The translations under genes and the position numbers were made by a program. From assembly GCA_046484325.1 (NCBI GenBank), contig JAWOJB010000076.1, positions 1-51,018 of the forward strand: a DNA stretch of 51,018 nt, in the 5' to 3' direction. This document shows positions 18,255 to 25,948 of the stretch, one piece after another. Under the pieces are notes generated by a model. It was given only the letters and a program-made list of their open reading frames with translations, ran no database searches and was not told the DNA's origin. Position 1 is the first letter of the stretch, and the number at the start of each line of letters is the position of its first letter. The stretch is from JAWOJB01 sp046484325 (GTDB lineage: Bacteria > Actinomycetota > Acidimicrobiia > Spongiisociales > ZC4RG35).

Positions 18255-19433
18255 ATGCTCAGCTATCAGGACGTGGTGGCCCAGGCGCGGCTCGAGATCG
18301 TCGAGCGCACGCCAGCCGAGGTCGAGGCCCGGATGACCGGGGGAGCGCTGCTCGTGGACGTCCGCGAGCCCGACGAGTTTGAACAGGGTGCCATCGAGGG
18401 GGCGCGAGCTATCCCCCGCGGCGTCCTCGAATCGACGATCCGCCTGCAGGCGCCGGATCCCGATCGGGAGATCGTGCTCTACTGCTCGGTCGGGGCCCGA
18501 TCCGCCCTCGCCGCCAAGGTCCTCCAGGAGATGGGGTACACCGCGGTGGCCTCGATGGCAGGTGGCTTCGAACGGTGGAAGGCCGAGGGTCGAGGCTGGC
18601 GGGTCCCGGTCACGCTCACGGCCGGCCAGCGGGCGCGCTACAGCCGCCACACCCTGCTGCCCGAGGTCGGCGAGGAGGGCCAGGCGAAGCTCCTCGACGC
18701 CCGCGTGCTCTTGATCGGGGCGGGGGGCCTCGGGTCGCCCGCCGGTCTCTACCTGGCGGCAGCCGGGGTGGGGACGCTGGGTGTCGTGGACTTCGATGTG
18801 GTCGACGTCTCCAACCTCCAGCGTCAGATCCTCCACTCGCTCGCTCGGGTCGGCCGGTCAAAGGTCGAGTCGGCCAGGGAGACCCTGCAGGCCCTCAATC
18901 CCGACGTCGAGGTCGAGGGGTACCCACACCGCCTGTCGGCCGGGAACGTGCTCGAGATCATGTCCGGGTTCGACGTCGTGGTCGACGGGAGCGACAACTT
19001 CCCGACCCGGTACCTGGTCAACGACGCCTCGCTGCACCTCAGGGTGCCGGTGGTGCACGGTGCCGTCTACCGGTTCGAAGGCCAGGTCAGCGTGTTCCGG
19101 CCGTACGCCGGGCCCTGCTACCGATGCCTGTTCCCGGAGCCGCCACCGCCCGAGCTCGCCCCCTCGTGTGCCGAGGCGGGGGTGCTGGGGGTGTTGCCGG
19201 GCGTCATCGGTTCGATCGAGGCGATGGAGGCGATCAAGCTGATCCTGGAGATCGGCGAGCCCCTGGTCGGCACCCTGCTCACGTACGACGCCCTCACCGA
19301 GGAGTTCCGGCGGCTTGGGCTGCGCCGCAACCCATCGTGCCCCGCCTGTGCCGACGAGGAACGTCCCCCGGCCATCGTCGAGTACGACCAGACGTGTGTC
19401 CCGGGTGGCACGGTCGCTCGCGGCCCTCGATGA
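18255..19433 (+). CDS. Rhodanese-ThiF fusion (MoeB/MoeZ-like sulfur-carrier adenylyltransferase)
   Basis: This 392-residue enzyme probably adenylates the C terminus of a ubiquitin-like sulfur carrier (ThiS, MoaD or CysO type) and transfers sulfur to it. Residues 15-118 are a rhodanese domain with the active Cys77 in YCSVGARS. Residues 125-375 are the E1-like ThiF domain: RYSRHTLLPEVGEEGQ, the nucleotide loop LLIGAGGLGSP, FDVVDVSNLQRQ, and the crossover-loop Cys305 in SCAEAGVLGVLPG. CYRC and CPAC would bind zinc. In the better-known actinobacterial MoeZ the rhodanese is C-terminal, so this order is unusual. The start is ATG 18255, ten bases after a TATCCT element. The stop overlaps the JAMM gene. 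Confidence 0.92.
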   Translation: MLSYQDVVAQARLEIVERTPAEVEARMTGGALLVDVREPDEFEQGAIEGARAIPRGVLESTIRLQAPDPDREIVLYCSVGARSALAAKVLQEMGYTAVASMAGGFERWKAEGRGWRVPVTLTAGQRARYSRHTLLPEVGEEGQAKLLDARVLLIGAGGLGSPAGLYLAAAGVGTLGVVDFDVVDVSNLQRQILHSLARVGRSKVESARETLQALNPDVEVEGYPHRLSAGNVLEIMSGFDVVVDGSDNFPTRYLVNDASLHLRVPVVHGAVYRFEGQVSVFRPYAGPCYRCLFPEPPPPELAPSCAEAGVLGVLPGVIGSIEAMEAIKLILEIGEPLVGTLLTYDALTEEFRRLGLRRNPSCPACADEERPPAIVEYDQTCVPGGTVARGPR

Positions 19434-19870
19434 CGCGTGCCCGGCGGGCCGCCATCGACCTGCCCGCCGACATCGAGCAGGGGATGCTGGCGTGGGCGTA
19501 CGCGTGTCATCCCGAGGAGGCATGTGGACTGCTGGCCGGGCTTCCCGGAGGCGGGCTGCGGATGGCGTACCCCCTCACGAACGCCCAGCATTCGCCGACC
19601 CGCTACACGATCGACCCCACCGAGCACTTTCGGGCCCTGCGGCACGCCGAGCGCCAAGGCTGGGAGCTGGTCGGGGCCTTCCACTCCCACCCCGACGGTG
19701 AGGCTTCTCCCTCGGAGACCGACGTCCGGCTGGCCGCCGAGCCGGACTGGCTCTACGTGGTCATCGGCATGGCCGACGCCCGGCGGCCGTCGGTGCGCGC
19801 CTTCCACATCCGGTCGGGGAGCGTGACGGAGGTGGAGCTGGTGCGCTCCGTGGAACGATCAGCCCGTTGA
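19430..19870 (+). CDS. JAMM/MPN-family metallopeptidase (Mec-like)
   Basis: This 146-residue zinc isopeptidase-like protein carries the full JAMM signature: a Glu in PEEACGLLAG (29-30), then His85-x-His87-Pro, Ser95 and Asp98 (HSHPDGEASPSETD). In Mycobacterium tuberculosis the related Mec cleaves cysteine from the sulfur carrier CysO after CysM has built it there. Overlap with the rhodanese-ThiF gene (ATGA) strongly suggests a shared carrier pathway, but no CysO or CysM gene is in the window, so the partner must be elsewhere or different. Its stop codon lies inside the left arm of a perfect 15-bp inverted repeat. Confidence 0.9.
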   Translation: MTRARRAAIDLPADIEQGMLAWAYACHPEEACGLLAGLPGGGLRMAYPLTNAQHSPTRYTIDPTEHFRALRHAERQGWELVGAFHSHPDGEASPSETDVRLAAEPDWLYVVIGMADARRPSVRAFHIRSGSVTEVELVRSVERSAR

Positions 19871-19915
19871 TTGAGCAACGGTGAGGCCCTGACGCGCGTG
19901 GTTGCTCAATCAACG
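19865..19915. repeat. Perfect 15-bp inverted repeat with 21-base spacer
   Basis: The arms CGTTGATTGAGCAAC (19865-19879) and GTTGCTCAATCAACG (19901-19915) are exact reverse complements. They are much more AT-rich than their surroundings. The left arm contains the stop codon of the JAMM gene. No T-run follows, so it is not a typical intrinsic terminator. It could be a terminator of another kind, an mRNA-stabilising hairpin or a protein-binding site before the thioesterase gene. Confidence 0.9.
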
Positions 19916-19941
19916 GAGGTCGCCGGCGCTGCGTCCACCGG

Positions 19942-19947
19942 TACGCT
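19942..19947 (+). promoter_or_regulatory. -10 element of the thioesterase gene
   Basis: TACGCT lies seven bases before the ATG at 19955. The inverted repeat at 19865-19915 ends 26 bases upstream, so its right arm overlaps the -35 position. Confidence 0.4.
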
Positions 19948-19954
19948 TCCGGAC

Positions 19955-20752
19955 ATGCCCGAGGCTCTCTTCCTCCCCGACCGCGATCGGGTCGTTCCAA
20001 CCGGGCTCACCCGCGGCGGCTGGTCGGATGACGCCCAGCACGGGAGCCCTCCCTCCGGGGTGCTGGCCAGGGCGATCGAACGGGTGCCGACGGCCGTCCC
20101 CATGCAGGTCGCCCGATTCACGATCGACCTCTTCCGGCCGGTCCCGCTCGCGCCGTTGCACGTCCACACGACGGTGCGCCGCGATGGGAAGCGGATCCAG
20201 GTCGTGGACACCTACCTGTACGCCGGCGAGCTCGAGGTGGGTCGCGCCTCCGCCCTCAAGATCAGGATCGCCGAGCTCGAGCTCCCGGTCCGGGATGAGG
20301 AGCCGTGGGTACAGCCCCCCGGCCCCGAGGCCGGCACGAAGGTCGACTGGGGCGACCTCTTCGGGGAGGACAGGGAGGTGACACGGTTCCACCACGACGC
20401 CGTGGAGATCCGGACCCTCGACCACAGCTTCCTGCGCCTGGGCCCGGGCACCTCGTGGTTCCGACTCCGATATCCGGTCGTGGCCGGAGAGGATCCTTCG
20501 CCGTTCGTCCGCCTGGCGACCCTGGCCGACATGTCGAACGGGAACTCGCAGGCCCTCGATGCGCGAGGCTGGCTGTACGTCAACCCCGACATCACCCTCT
20601 ATGCCCACCGGATGCCGGTGGGGGAGTGGATCGGAATGCGCTCGGCCGCCCACCAGCACCCGAGCGGGATCGGCCTCGCCGACACCCGGGTGTTCGACGT
20701 CGAGGGTCCGCTCGGCCGGATCAACCAGGCCCAGCTGCTCGACGTGCGGTGA
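19955..20752 (+). CDS. Acyl-CoA thioesterase-like (double hot-dog) protein
   Basis: This 265-residue protein resembles the TesB-like thioesterase superfamily: RGGWSDDAQHGSPPSGVLA with the hot-dog helix, ARFTIDLFRPVPLAPLHVHT and RRDGKRIQVVDTYLYAGELE in the first half, and DISDTR-like strands (NPDITLYAHRMPVGEWIGMR; GIGLADTRVFDVEGPLGRIN) in the second. It probably hydrolyses an acyl-CoA or acts as a related acyl-binding protein; the substrate is unknown. ATG at 19955 is chosen because a TACGCT element ends seven bases before it and homology starts there; this makes it leaderless. Its 3' end converges on leuA six bases away. Confidence 0.8.
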   Translation: MPEALFLPDRDRVVPTGLTRGGWSDDAQHGSPPSGVLARAIERVPTAVPMQVARFTIDLFRPVPLAPLHVHTTVRRDGKRIQVVDTYLYAGELEVGRASALKIRIAELELPVRDEEPWVQPPGPEAGTKVDWGDLFGEDREVTRFHHDAVEIRTLDHSFLRLGPGTSWFRLRYPVVAGEDPSPFVRLATLADMSNGNSQALDARGWLYVNPDITLYAHRMPVGEWIGMRSAAHQHPSGIGLADTRVFDVEGPLGRINQAQLLDVR

Positions 20753-20758
20753 GCGGGC

Positions 20759-22270
20759 TCAGGTCGCTACGCCCACCTTGTTGAGCGCCTCGACGAACGC
20801 CTCGGCCGAGCCCTCGACCACGTCGGTGTTGATCGACCGTCCGGCGTAGGTGTCGTCACCCACCCTCACCACCACGTTCACCTCGGCCATCGCGTCGGCG
20901 CCGCTCGTCACCGGTACCACCCGGTAGTCGACGAGGCGGGCATCGAACGGGAACGCTGCCCGGATGGCGGCGAAGGCGGCATGAACCATCCCGTCGCCCT
21001 CGCCGAGGTACTCCCGCACCGTGCCCCCCACCTCCAGCTCGACCCGGGCGCTGGGGGTCACCTCGTTGCCGCCGCTGACGTGGAGGCCGACCATCCGCAC
21101 CGGACCGGCAACGGCCACCGACTCCTCGTCGACGATGGCCCTCAGCTCGTCCTCGCCGATCTGGACCTTGCGGTCGGCGAGTTGCTTGAACTTCTCGAAG
21201 GCGCGGGCGAAGGCGTCGTCCTCGAGGACGATCTCGAGCTTGGCCAGGGCGTCGGCGAAGCCCGCCCGCCCCGAGTGCTTGCCGAGGATGATCTGGGCCG
21301 CCTGCTGGCCGACCGAGGCCGCGTCCATGATCTCGTAGGTCTCCCTGGCGCGCAGGACCCCGTGCTGGTGGATGCCCGACTCGTGGGCGAACGCGTTGCG
21401 GCCGACGACCGCCTTGTTGAACTGGACCGGGTAGCCGGTGAGACGGGACACGAGCCGGGAGGTCTCGAACAGCTCGCGGGTGTCGGCGCCGACCTCCACA
21501 CCGAAGGCGTCCTGGCGGGTCTTCACCGCCATGATGATCTCCTCGATCGAGGTGTTGCCGGCCCGCTCGCCGATCCCGTTGATCGCCCCTTCGATCTGGC
21601 GTGCCCCTGCGTGGATCGAGGACAACGAGTTGGCGACGGCCAGCCCGAGGTCGTTGTGGCAGTGGACCGAGACGACGACGTCGTCGCGGTCCCCCTTCAC
21701 CTCCGCGTAGATCCGGCGCATCAGCTCGACGAAGTCCGCAGGGGTGGCATAGCCGACGGTGTCGGGAATGTTGATCGTGGTCGCCCCGGCCTCCACCGCC
21801 TGCCGGCACACCTCGATCAGGAACTCGGGCTCGGTGCGGGTGGCGTCCTGGGGGGAGAACTCGACGTCGTCGGTATACCGGCGGGCCCGCCGAACGCCTT
21901 CGACCGAGGCTCTGAGCACCTCGTCGGCGGTCATCCTGAGCATCTTCTCCATGTGGATCCCCGACGTCGACATGAAGACGTGGATGCGATGACGATCGGC
22001 CGCTCGCAGCGCGTCGTGTGCCCGGTCGATGTCATCGGGGTGGGCCCGGGCCAGGCTGGCGATGACGGGCCCCGCCACGTCACGGGCGATTCGGGACACC
22101 GCCTCGAAGTCCCCGGGCGAGGAGGCGGCGAACCCGGCCTCCAGGACGTCGACCTTGAGCCGGGCGAGCTGGTGGGCGATCGCCACCTTCTCGTCTGGAG
22201 TGAGAGCGATCCCGGGGGCCTGCTCCCCGTCGCGAAGGGTCGTGTCGAAGATGATGAGTCGATCGGTCAT
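20759..22270 (-). CDS. leuA: 2-isopropylmalate synthase
   Basis: This enzyme condenses acetyl-CoA with 2-ketoisovalerate, committing carbon to leucine. It has 503 residues, of the standard bacterial length. The TIM-barrel catalytic domain starts DRLIIFDTTLRDGEQAPG with the family signature, and SVHCHNDLGLAVANSLSS near residue 200 holds the metal-binding His residues. The C-terminal region from about 385 (VRMVGLHVSGGNEVTPSARV) is the leucine-sensing LeuA dimer domain. ATG at 22270 follows a GGAG ribosome-binding site; an in-frame ATG five codons upstream is possible. The 151 bases between it and ilvC hold two heptad repeat arrays. Confidence 0.95.
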   Translation of the reverse strand: MTDRLIIFDTTLRDGEQAPGIALTPDEKVAIAHQLARLKVDVLEAGFAASSPGDFEAVSRIARDVAGPVIASLARAHPDDIDRAHDALRAADRHRIHVFMSTSGIHMEKMLRMTADEVLRASVEGVRRARRYTDDVEFSPQDATRTEPEFLIEVCRQAVEAGATTINIPDTVGYATPADFVELMRRIYAEVKGDRDDVVVSVHCHNDLGLAVANSLSSIHAGARQIEGAINGIGERAGNTSIEEIIMAVKTRQDAFGVEVGADTRELFETSRLVSRLTGYPVQFNKAVVGRNAFAHESGIHQHGVLRARETYEIMDAASVGQQAAQIILGKHSGRAGFADALAKLEIVLEDDAFARAFEKFKQLADRKVQIGEDELRAIVDEESVAVAGPVRMVGLHVSGGNEVTPSARVELEVGGTVREYLGEGDGMVHAAFAAIRAAFPFDARLVDYRVVPVTSGADAMAEVNVVVRVGDDTYAGRSINTDVVEGSAEAFVEALNKVGVAT

Positions 22271-22280
22271 GAGGTCTCCA

Positions 22281-22308
22281 GTCACACGTCACACGTCGCA
22301 CGTCACAC
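22281..22308. repeat. Heptanucleotide tandem array, 4 units
   Basis: Four 7-base units, GTCACAC twice, GTCGCAC and GTCACAC, lie just upstream of the leuA start on the minus strand. They are the reverse complement of the CGTGNGA unit seen at other intergenic sites in this window. Confidence 0.85.
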
Positions 22309-22387
22309 GGCGTCCAACCGCCGGTCGCGAAGGCCGGGCGGGCGCCGGGATGCGCCCCCCGGCCGTCAAAGGGTCAGATGCCTCCGG

Positions 22388-22415
22388 GCGTGAGGCGTGA
22401 GGCATGGGCCGTGGG
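22388..22415. repeat. Heptanucleotide tandem array, 4 units (diverged)
   Basis: Units GCGTGAG twice, GCATGGG and CCGTGGG lie just beyond the ilvC stop, in the same ilvC-leuA gap as the array at 22281. The pattern is a diverged form of CGTGNGA in the opposite orientation. Confidence 0.7.
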
Positions 22416-22421
22416 GCGCTC

Positions 22422-23426
22422 TCACGCCGGTTCCTTCGGCTGGATGAATGGCATCATCTCGCGCAGGGCCCGGCCGACCTTTTCGATCTCCTGGTCTCGC
22501 TCCTGGGCACGCCGCTCCAGCAGGTAGGGGGCGCCCTCACCTGCCTGGGCGAGCCACTCATGGGCGAACGCCCCGGACTGGATCTCTCCCAGGATCTTGC
22601 GCATCTCGGCCCGGGTCTCGTCGGTGACGATGCGGGGGCCGCGGGTGTAGTCCCCGTACTCGGCGGTGTCCGAGATCGAGTAGCGCATCCAGGACAGCCC
22701 GCCCTCGTAGAGCAGGTCGACGATCAGCTTGAGCTCGTGGAGGGTCTCGAAGTAGGCCGACTCCGGCTGGTATCCGGCCTCGACGAGCGTCTCGAACGAC
22801 GCCTTGATGAGCTGGGCCACGCCACCGCACAGGATGACCTGCTCGCCGAACAGGTCGGTCTCGGTCTCCTCGCGGAAGGTCGTCTCGAGCACGCCCGCCC
22901 GGACCCCGCCGATCCCCCAGGCATACGAGAGGCCGAGGGCGTGGGCGCCACCGGTGGCGTCGTGATGAACGGCCAGGAGACAGGGGACCCCGGAGCCCTC
23001 CGTGTAGGTCCTTCGGACGAGGTGGCCGGGGCCCTTGGGAGCGACCATGAGGACGTCGACGTCCTGGGGCGGCGTGATCGCTCCGAAGTGGATGTTGAAG
23101 CCGTGGGCGAACATGAGCGCGTCCCCTGGTTCGAGGTGCGGTTCGATGTCGGCCGCGTAGAGCTTGGCCATGTGCTGGTCGGGGACCAGCAGCATCACGA
23201 TGTTGGCCCAGGCGGCGGCCTCACCCGGTTCCATCACCCGGAGGCCATCGGACTCGGCCTGGGCACGGCTGGCGGAGCCGGCCCTCAACCCGACGACGAC
23301 ATCGACCCCGGATTCCCGGAGGTTGAGGGCATGGGCGTGGCCCTGGCTCCCGAATCCGATCACCGCCACCCGGCGGTGGCGGATGAGCTCGGGGTCGGCG
23401 TCCTGCTGGTAGTACATCTTCGCCAT
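22422..23426 (-). CDS. ilvC: Ketol-acid reductoisomerase
   Basis: This NADPH-dependent enzyme rearranges and reduces acetolactate or acetohydroxybutyrate in valine/isoleucine synthesis. It is the short class I form, 334 residues. The Rossmann motif VIGFGSQGHAHALNLRESG lies at about 25-43, the DVLMVAPKGPGHLVR segment near 125, and the metal-binding acidic residues in the C-terminal knot (EETETDLFGEQVILCGG near 190). ilvN lies 14 bases upstream, so ilvB-ilvN-ilvC-leuA form a directional run on the minus strand. Confidence 0.96.
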   Translation of the reverse strand: MAKMYYQQDADPELIRHRRVAVIGFGSQGHAHALNLRESGVDVVVGLRAGSASRAQAESDGLRVMEPGEAAAWANIVMLLVPDQHMAKLYAADIEPHLEPGDALMFAHGFNIHFGAITPPQDVDVLMVAPKGPGHLVRRTYTEGSGVPCLLAVHHDATGGAHALGLSYAWGIGGVRAGVLETTFREETETDLFGEQVILCGGVAQLIKASFETLVEAGYQPESAYFETLHELKLIVDLLYEGGLSWMRYSISDTAEYGDYTRGPRIVTDETRAEMRKILGEIQSGAFAHEWLAQAGEGAPYLLERRAQERDQEIEKVGRALREMMPFIQPKEPA

Positions 23427-23440
23427 GTCTCGTCTGCCTC

Positions 23441-23953
23441 TCAGGTGACGGCCCGCAGCCTCGGCTGGGACGGTTGCTTGCCCTTCTGGTCCCTGGCCAG
23501 TGCGATGCGGCCGGACTTCACGAGCTCGACGATGCCGTAGGGTCGGATCAGGTCGAGGAAGTCGTTGATCTTGGCCGGCTCGCCGGTGACCTGGAAGCAG
23601 ATCGAGCTCTGGCCCACGTCCACCGCGATCGCCTTGAAGATCGAGGCGACCTCGAGGACCTCGCCGCGCCGTCCCGGGGCGGCCGACACCCGGACGAGCA
23701 TGATCTCCCGCTCGAGCGAGGCCGCCGGGTCGAGCTCGGTGATGCGGACGACATTCACGAGCTTGTGGAGCTGCTTCTTCACCTGCTCGAGCTCGGGGGC
23801 GTCGACGACGATGGTCATCCTCGACATGCCCTCCTCGATGGTCGGGCCGACGGCGAGGGAGTGGATGTTGAAGCCACGACGAGCCAGCAACGAGGACACC
23901 CGGGCGAGCACGCCGGGCTTGTCCTCGACGAGCACGCTCAAGGTGTGGTTCAC
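23441..23953 (-). CDS. ilvN: Acetolactate synthase small (regulatory) subunit
   Basis: This 170-residue regulatory subunit gives valine feedback control to acetolactate synthase. The N-terminal ACT domain begins HTLSVLVEDKPGVLARVSSL and continues RRGFNIHSLAVGPT, with a C-terminal domain from about residue 85 (LVRVSAAPGRRGEVLEVASI). The start is GTG at 23953, preceded by GGGAGG. It follows ilvB by 46 bases, and that gap holds a heptad repeat array. Confidence 0.95.
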   Translation of the reverse strand: MNHTLSVLVEDKPGVLARVSSLLARRGFNIHSLAVGPTIEEGMSRMTIVVDAPELEQVKKQLHKLVNVVRITELDPAASLEREIMLVRVSAAPGRRGEVLEVASIFKAIAVDVGQSSICFQVTGEPAKINDFLDLIRPYGIVELVKSGRIALARDQKGKQPSQPRLRAVT

Positions 23954-23966
23954 GACTTCCTCCCGG

Positions 23967-23994
23967 CGTGGGACGTGAGACGTGAGACGTGCGA
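23967..23994. repeat. Heptanucleotide tandem array, 4 units
   Basis: Units CGTGGGA, CGTGAGA, CGTGAGA and CGTGCGA occupy most of the short gap between ilvB and ilvN, inside what should be one transcript. Confidence 0.9.
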
Positions 23995-23999
23995 CGCCC

Positions 24000-25727
24000 T
24001 CATGGCAGATCGCTCGCCGCGGTCAGGCCCGGCACCTGGTCGGGCCCGAGGATGACGTGGTCGTTCGATCCTCCGGCGGGCACCATCGGGAACACCATCT
24101 CCTCGGGGTCGACGACGAACTCGACGACCACCGGGCGGTCGTCGATCGAGAGCGACTTCTCGATCGTGGGGGCCACCTCGTCGGGTGCCTCCGCCCGCAG
24201 CCCGGCGCATCCCATGCCTTCGGCGAGCTTGACGTAGTCCACCCCGTCGCCGAGCACGCTGGCCGAGTAGCGGGCCCCGTAGAAGAGCCGCTGCCACTGG
24301 GTGACCATGCCGTGCACGCCATTGTTGAAGACGGCGATCTTCACGGGGATCCGTTCGACTGCGGCGGTGATCAGCTCGTTGAACGTCATCTGGAAGCCGC
24401 CGTCGCCGTCGATGGCGTAGACGAGCCGGTCGGGCACGCCCACCTTGGCGCCGATGGCCGCCGGCACGGCGAACCCCATCGTCCCGAGCCCACCGGAGTT
24501 GATCCACTCCCGGGGACGGTCGAACCCCCAGAACTGCGAGGCCCACATCTGGTGCTGACCCACCCCGGACACCAGCACGGCATCCCCACCGGTGATTCGG
24601 TGAAGCTCCTGGACCACGTACTGGGGCTTGATCGGACCGTCGGGCGTCTGCTCGTAGCGGAGGGGGTGCTCGCGCTGCCACCCCCGCAGGGTGGACGTCC
24701 AGGCGTCACGATCGGGGGCGGGGCGGTCGCCCCAGGCCTCGATGAGCTGGGAGAGCACCCGGCGGGCGTCGCCGACGATCGGGACCTCGGGAACCCGGAC
24801 TTTTCCGATCTCGGCGGGGTCCACGTCGACGTGGATGACCTTGGCGCCGGGGGCGAAGGCGGCCGGATCCCCGGTGACCCGGTCGTCGAAGCGAACGCCG
24901 ATCGCCACGAGCAGGTCGGCCCGCTGGATGGCCGTGATGGCCGTGTAGGTGCCGTGCATCCCCGGCATCCCGAGCGCCAGCGGATGCGAGTCGGGAAAGG
25001 CGCCCCGCCCCATGAGGGTGGTCGTCACGGGCGTGCCGGTGATTTCGGCGAACCGCCGCAACTCCTCGAACGCCCCCGCCTTGATGATCCCGCCGCCGAC
25101 GTAGAGCACCGGCCGCTCGGCGGCGGCGAGGAGATCCACCGCCTCCCGCACCCGGAGGGGATGACCTTCGACCGTCGGTTTGTAACCGGGGAGTGCGAGG
25201 TCCACCGGCTCGTGCCAGGTCGTGGTGGCATTGAGGATGTTCTTGGGGATGTCGACGAGGACCGGGCCCGGCCGGCCGGTGGCGGCGATGTGGAACGCCT
25301 CGTGGACGACCGGGACGATCTCGTCGGCGTCGGTCACGAAGTAGTTGTGCTTCGTCGCCGGCATGGTGATCCCGGTGGTGTACGCCTCCTGGAAGGCGTC
25401 GTTGCCGACCGAGGTGGTGGGAACCTGCCCGGTGATCGCCACGATCGGGACCGAGTCCATCAGGGCGTCGGCCAGCGGCGTGACCAGGTTCGTGGCGCCG
25501 GGCCCCGACGTGGCGATGCACACCCCGACCCGGCCCGTGGCCCAGGCATACCCCTCGGCCATGTGCCCGGCACCCTGCTCGTGGCGGGCGAGCACGTGAC
25601 GGATCGGGCTTGCGAGCAACGGGTCGTAGGCGGGCAGGATCGCCCCGCCGGGCACCCCGAAGGCTACCTCGACGCCCTCGTGCTCGAGCGCCCTGATCAA
25701 GGCTTCTGCCCCGGTCATCATGCTCAT
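24000..25727 (-). CDS. ilvB: Acetolactate synthase large (catalytic) subunit
   Basis: This thiamine-diphosphate enzyme joins two pyruvates, or pyruvate and 2-ketobutyrate. It has 575 residues. The N-terminal domain is EHEGVEVAFGVPGGAILPAY with the catalytic Glu in LARHEQGAGHMAEGYA; a central FAD/Rossmann domain runs about 195-340; and the C-terminal ThDP motif is AIDGDGGFQMTFNELITA near 430, followed by the Mg-binding NNG in VFNNGVHGMVTQWQ. It heads the ilvB-ilvN-ilvC-leuA series and has an attenuator-like leader upstream. ATG at 25727 is followed by a second in-frame ATG two codons on. Confidence 0.96.
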   Translation of the reverse strand: MSMMTGAEALIRALEHEGVEVAFGVPGGAILPAYDPLLASPIRHVLARHEQGAGHMAEGYAWATGRVGVCIATSGPGATNLVTPLADALMDSVPIVAITGQVPTTSVGNDAFQEAYTTGITMPATKHNYFVTDADEIVPVVHEAFHIAATGRPGPVLVDIPKNILNATTTWHEPVDLALPGYKPTVEGHPLRVREAVDLLAAAERPVLYVGGGIIKAGAFEELRRFAEITGTPVTTTLMGRGAFPDSHPLALGMPGMHGTYTAITAIQRADLLVAIGVRFDDRVTGDPAAFAPGAKVIHVDVDPAEIGKVRVPEVPIVGDARRVLSQLIEAWGDRPAPDRDAWTSTLRGWQREHPLRYEQTPDGPIKPQYVVQELHRITGGDAVLVSGVGQHQMWASQFWGFDRPREWINSGGLGTMGFAVPAAIGAKVGVPDRLVYAIDGDGGFQMTFNELITAAVERIPVKIAVFNNGVHGMVTQWQRLFYGARYSASVLGDGVDYVKLAEGMGCAGLRAEAPDEVAPTIEKSLSIDDRPVVVEFVVDPEEMVFPMVPAGGSNDHVILGPDQVPGLTAASDLP

Positions 25728-25780
25728 GTCGGTTCCTGCCTGTCGTCGAGTGGGTAGGCGGTCTCGCGGGTACCCGGATG

Positions 25781-25807
25781 TGAAAGACCCTCCCGGTGGG
25801 GAGGGTC
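25781..25807 (-). terminator. Attenuator terminator hairpin of ilvB
   Basis: A perfect 9-bp stem (GACCCTCCC and GGGAGGGTC) with a four-base loop is followed on the minus strand by TTTCA. It lies between the leader peptide and ilvB, 54 bases before the ilvB start, where a transcription attenuator is expected. Confidence 0.75.
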
Positions 25808-25815
25808 GTCGTCGC

Positions 25816-25837
25816 GCACACGCCGGTCGGCGTCTGC
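25816..25837 (-). promoter_or_regulatory. First hairpin of the ilvB leader
   Basis: GCAGACGCC and GGCGTGTGC can form a 9-bp stem with one mismatch and a four-base loop, starting one base after the leader-peptide stop codon. This is the place of a pause or antiterminator-competing hairpin in amino-acid attenuators. Confidence 0.5.
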
Positions 25838-25838
25838 G

Positions 25839-25865
25839 CTATTCGGGAAGGAGTACCTCGGCCAT
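25839..25865 (-). CDS. ilvB leader peptide
   Basis: This eight-residue open frame, MAEVLLPE, has Val-Leu-Leu encoded by GTA, CTC and CTT. Two of these (GTA and CTT) are uncommon codons in so GC-rich a genome, which would favour ribosome stalling when charged Val or Leu tRNA is scarce. The ATG lies ten bases after a -10 element, with no Shine-Dalgarno sequence, so the message is probably leaderless. Branched-chain attenuators with short Ile/Val/Leu peptides before ilvB are known in Actinobacteria; the assignment here is inferred from layout and not proven. Confidence 0.6.
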   Translation of the reverse strand: MAEVLLPE

Positions 25866-25875
25866 CTGACGACCG

Positions 25876-25904
25876 AGTATGCCCGATCCCCGGCCTCGCG
25901 GCAA
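25876..25904 (-). promoter_or_regulatory. Predicted ilvB promoter
   Basis: On the minus strand TTGCCG (25904-25899) and CATACT (25881-25876) are separated by exactly 17 bases. Each matches four of six positions of the sigma-70 consensus. The leader-peptide ATG begins ten bases after the -10. Confidence 0.6.
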
Positions 25905-25934
25905 ACCAGGTTCCCGTCGAGTCCGCACCCCCCC

Positions 25935-25940
25935 TAGCGT
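25935..25940 (+). promoter_or_regulatory. -10 element of a probably leaderless NYN gene
   Basis: TAGCGT lies eight bases before the ATG at 25949, so transcription should start at or next to the start codon. Confidence 0.4.
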
Positions 25941-25948
25941 GGTGACCG

